Below are positions 31,990-35,298 of a stretch of 35,298 nt of DNA, one piece after another. This DNA is from Hypsibius dujardini (lineage: Eukaryota > Tardigrada > Eutardigrada > Parachela > Hypsibiidae), in the NCBI GenBank assembly GCA_001579985.1, contig LRSR01009528.1:1-35298 (forward strand). The letters are read 5' to 3'. Each line of letters starts with the position of its first letter. Position 1 is the first letter of the stretch. A program made the translations under genes and the position numbers. The notes under the pieces were generated by a model. That model was not told the origin of the DNA, did no database searches, and saw only the letters and a list, made by a program, of their open reading frames with translations.

Positions 31990-34900
31990 ATGCCTACGAT
32001 GAGACTCATCATTCGAGTTGTGCTCTTGCTCGCCGTCCTGACAGGTAAGGTCTTTCATGTTCCACGCGAGATTCTCATATTAGAGATGTGTGTTTTTACA
32101 TTGCAGGAGGTCGTTGTCAGGCGCAGTCATTCAACGATTCGGACTTTGGCGACATTACTGTGGATGATCGGGTGCCAGTAGTTGGAATAAACGAGCGATC
32201 TCCGGGCTCTATCCCAGTGGCAAACCAAAGCGCTGTGCCCGAAGATGAAGACGATTTATACGACTATATCATTGATGATGATGTTGTCATAGCTAACGGA
32301 TCATTTGATGCCGCGATTCAACCAAACGCGACTATGCCGGAGCTGGCCGTGTCCTCTGCCATTATTAGTAAGTGTCATAATTAACGAAGCGTTCCTTGTC
32401 GCTGATGTAGTTTTGTCCGATACGAGGACAACGCCCAGTTTTGGGCCAACCTGTTTGGTCTTATTTCTAGCCACTTAGCAGTTTCAAGATAGTGGGAATT
32501 TCTACGCATCAATATAACTTTTCTTGTCACTATCCCATTCCGAATTCAATTCGGGATCCATTGGCACCAATTTATTATTTTTCTAGGCTTGACGCGGAAC
32601 TATAAAAAATGCCATGTCCGTTTTTCCAGTTCTCTTGGCGAAAAATATATCTAGCCCCGTCCCCTCGTTTTCAACACCTGTTTAGTTTATGTGAATCGAT
32701 GTCAAAACTGAATTTTGGATAGGACAATGTTCAGGGAACTTGATGGAAATGACCTATTATGCTAGTATTGAGAGCGTCGAGAAATCAAACGCAAAACAAG
32801 ACGTCCAAAACTGGATGTTCTCCTCGCACACCTGTTACTACATTCCTAAACAGAGCTCGTTTGGGCTCCTAAAGTAGAGACCAGTATCCGTAACGTTAAG
32901 GCCAGGGGCTGGGCAAAAGGAAAAAATTCGCTTTTTCTAAATTGAACCGAAAGTCAGCCTTCAACCGAAATCGAACCGAAATCTTTGATCATATTAAAAC
33001 ATGTGGGAGTCTGCATGACTGCAAATGGTCCCCCGGGATTTAAAAACCCGTTATAAAAACATCAGTTGTTCCATCAAATTTGGACCATTCCTGAAAGTTT
33101 ACCACCTCCTATTTGCAGCGATTTAATAGGGAACTTATATTTCACCCAAACTTATTGCAAATTTCTTCCAAAAATTGAAGTTTCTAAAACTATTTTGGAA
33201 ACCCAGGGTCTCTGGGACTCCCACCCCAACATCCCCACAAGTTGTAAAATGATCAGGCCGAATTTAGATTGAATTTTGGAGAATGTGCATTTTGCCTCTT
33301 TCCTATAACCCCTTCTCCCTACCATGAGAGGTCCTGGTTCCAACTTGTAAGGGTCCTAACTGAGCCCTTGTTCCTCAAGATTATTTAGCTTTAACGTTGT
33401 CCTTATTCTTACGACAAGGCGAAAGTTTTACGCCTACCAAAGACGTGTTTTTGTTATAATTTAAAACCAATAAATGTTTAACAACCATTATATGATGATT
33501 ACTATTTCTTTTTGCCTGTTAGATGGAATGCCCGTTCCGCGCCACAAGTACCCCTTCATGGTGAGCCTGCAGTTCGTGAATGGAAACTTTCATTTCTGCG
33601 GAGGCTCTCTCATCACATCAATTCACGTGATCACGGCTGCCCATTGCCTGACTGACGAAAATGGGTATCTCTATTTTATGAAAAACTACCCAGTCCAACA
33701 GCTCATCACTGACGTACCGCTTTCGGTCTTTATTTAGTCGACCGAATAAGGAAGCCAACCACTTTCGCATTGGAGTGGGAATGCACAATCACAAGGGCAA
33801 TAGCGACAACCACTACTTTCGCGTGAAGCGGATTCAGATCCACCGACAGTACCACGGAGTGTCGGCTGGGTACCTCAACGACATTGCCCTGCTGACGTTG
33901 GAGGAGTCGGTAACACGAAGACGTGGGCTCAATGCCGGAGTCATCACGCTACCAGCCGGTCCAAGGGATGACGCCCCTCCCTGGACAACCGTCCGGGCCA
34001 TTGGATGGGGTTTGACGGAAAACGCGGTGCCCGGCGTTCACAAGGACTCACCATTGCTTCTACAGGGAGCCCTGTTCCGGGTCCTCAACTCCGTTGCTTG
34101 TTCAAAGCAGGCCAGGGAAAGGATTGCACCGTCAAAAGTGTGCATCGATAGCTCTCACCGGGCTGCCTGTCATGTAAGATATCTACATTGGATACATTAA
34201 AATCAACGTCTTACGACAGAGGCTTAAAGAACGTTTGACGGAGGCACATGAGTACACAGGCAGTTTTTTAGAGGAGAAGGCAGCCCTGTTTTGAATTCAG
34301 AAAAAAATTAATAATTGACGCTCCCCCCCCCCATAGGAACGTAACCGTAATTTTGTTCCACTCTGCAGCAAGTTGGAATAAAACTACGGTTGCCTCTTCA
34401 GTGACCTTGCTGGGGAAAAAATTCCACCTCCTTCATCCCACATGAACCCACGATTGAAATAGCAGTTGTTAGAAGTGCTCCACCCCCCCGCATTTTTCGA
34501 GTTGCTTTAGTGGGTCAGTTTCCCCAACCCGCTCCCTCACTGGAGCTCCTGCTTGGAGCTTGGAGATAAGCGTATGACGTTGATATAAATCTCTTTTGGT
34601 ATACTAAGTGTTGTTCTCGCAATTCTAGGGGGATAGTGGAGGACCGCTGTTTCGGCAATTGCCGTCCAGAAAATACCAGCTGATTGGCATAGCGAGCTAC
34701 GTTGCGGGATCGTGAGTATATTCATACGTTTATGTCTGCTTTTATGTGTGCGCCCAGCTGCACGCGGTGTATCCATTTTTAGACACCCCTATCGGGGTTG
34801 TGTGTCGATCCACTTGACAATTCCAAGAGACTGGTACCTTTTCTATACATTAAAATAAATGTTTCTGGACATGTTCTATCGCAAATGCGCTTAAGTGTTT

Positions 34901-35298
34901 ATCGAAACTTGCTAAAAGTTTGATACATCATGGGGCGGAGCCAGAGATATATCTACAAAGAGGATTAGATAGGCGAAGGTAATTTTCAGAGTTTCGGGAT
35001 GGCTCCGCCCCCAACCTCAAAAAAGTAATTTGTTTGTGTCAGTCGGTTTTGACAAAATTAATTTTAGGGAAATGCGTCCAGAAATGTTTATTTTATTGTA
35101 TAGGCAAAGTCCCGTGCTCCTAAAACTGCTGTGTTGCTCGAAAAAGGACCTAGAAATTAAGGGGTGGTTAGATATGGTATACATTCCTTGTACCAAAAAA
35201 AATTTGCTAATGCCATAGTGCGCATGAGTTATAATAACTAAATTTTTGGCGGTGTTGACTCGTGTTTTAGATGTCTGCAAAAAGGTTCCGCCAACGTG
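31990..35298 (+). CDS. Secreted S1 serine protease G, duplicate of F, truncated by window end
   Basis: Exons 31990-32044, 32107-32367, 33523-33664, 33738-34173, 34629-34711 and 35271 to beyond 35298; 335 codons are inside the window. The layout is identical to F: signal peptide, acidic propeptide with EDEDDLYDYIIDDD, mature end IINGMPVPRHKY after Ala103, His146, Asp201 and Ser301. Pocket residues are Ala-Ala before Cys but His after it (position 192), where F has Glu. It also differs from F in surface stretches (FVNGNF for EVHENF, VHKDSP for IFKDPP). The window ends shortly after the SCLQKGSANV motif, so I cannot see whether the four-Cys tail is kept. Confidence 0.93.
32866..33360. mobile_element. 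MITE (intron-2 family) in protease G
   Basis: Counterpart of 25315-25812 with the same inverted ends (CCTAAAGTAGAGACCAG at the left, TTCCAACTTGTAAGGGTCC at the right). It was inherited through the segmental duplication. Confidence 0.6.

Larger units (their letters stand above)
30490..35298 (+). repeat. Segmental duplication, copy 2 (with protease G), cut by window end
   Basis: Counterpart of 22620-27966. Exons are very similar, and most introns and flanks are clearly alignable but with many substitutions and small indels. One tract (34622-34857) is identical to 27109-27344. Confidence 0.85.

Noticed and set aside
1-35298. CRISPR arrays, bacterial operons, tRNA or rRNA genes
   Set aside because: No spaced palindromic repeat array, no ribosome-binding-site-led gene runs and no cloverleaf or rRNA-like sequence was seen; the introns show a eukaryote.

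Overview
The window is animal nuclear DNA, almost certainly from a small invertebrate. All convincing genes are secreted proteins, most are split by GT-AG introns, intergenic DNA is AT-rich and full of small non-autonomous transposons, and no bacterial, rRNA or tRNA gene is seen. A tardigrade or another compact-genome ecdysozoan would fit, but this is a weak inference from gene style only. A single undetermined base (n) lies near 18460.

The core is a cluster of six paralogous chymotrypsin-fold (S1) serine protease genes: A (719-2924, minus), C (9424-12176, plus), D (14536-17792, minus), E (18956-21843, plus), F (24436-27966, plus) and G (31990 to the window end, plus, cut off). I assembled each by hand into six exons. 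All share the intron phase series 1-1-2-0-2 and an invariant 83-base exon 5 carrying GDSGG. Each encodes a signal peptide, an acidic propeptide, and a catalytic domain whose predicted new N-terminus (IIGG, IING, IAGG or VIGG) always follows an alanine rather than Arg/Lys. Their S1 pocket residues look elastase-like. D, E and F end in a four-cysteine tail spaced C-x9-C-x2-C-x9-C. D has TGA in place of the cysteine after the catalytic His. F and G come from a recent segmental duplication of at least 5 kb.

Other genes are a small secreted CPxC-rich peptide gene (4033-4758, plus), a GH19 chitinase-like gene with an N-terminal cystine-knot-like module but two in-frame TAG codons (7000-7875, minus), a stand-alone relative of that cysteine module (22394-22741, minus) with a truncated copy near 30490-30550, and a gene with two near-identical PAN/Apple-like repeats (29143-29621, plus; its 5' exon was not found). 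A possible 50-residue secreted peptide is intact at 31211-31363 and broken in its duplicate near 23637.

Between and inside genes lie a hAT-like MITE, two long inverted-repeat (foldback-type) elements, a MITE family shared by intron 2 of C, F and G, a 133-base hairpin MITE, a possible retroelement RNase H remnant and several microsatellites. Taken together this is a young, duplicating array of secreted digestive or defence proteins: elastase-like proteases, a chitinase, cystine-knot modules and a carbohydrate- or protein-binding PAN protein. Whether they act together is inference from proximity and shared secretion only.
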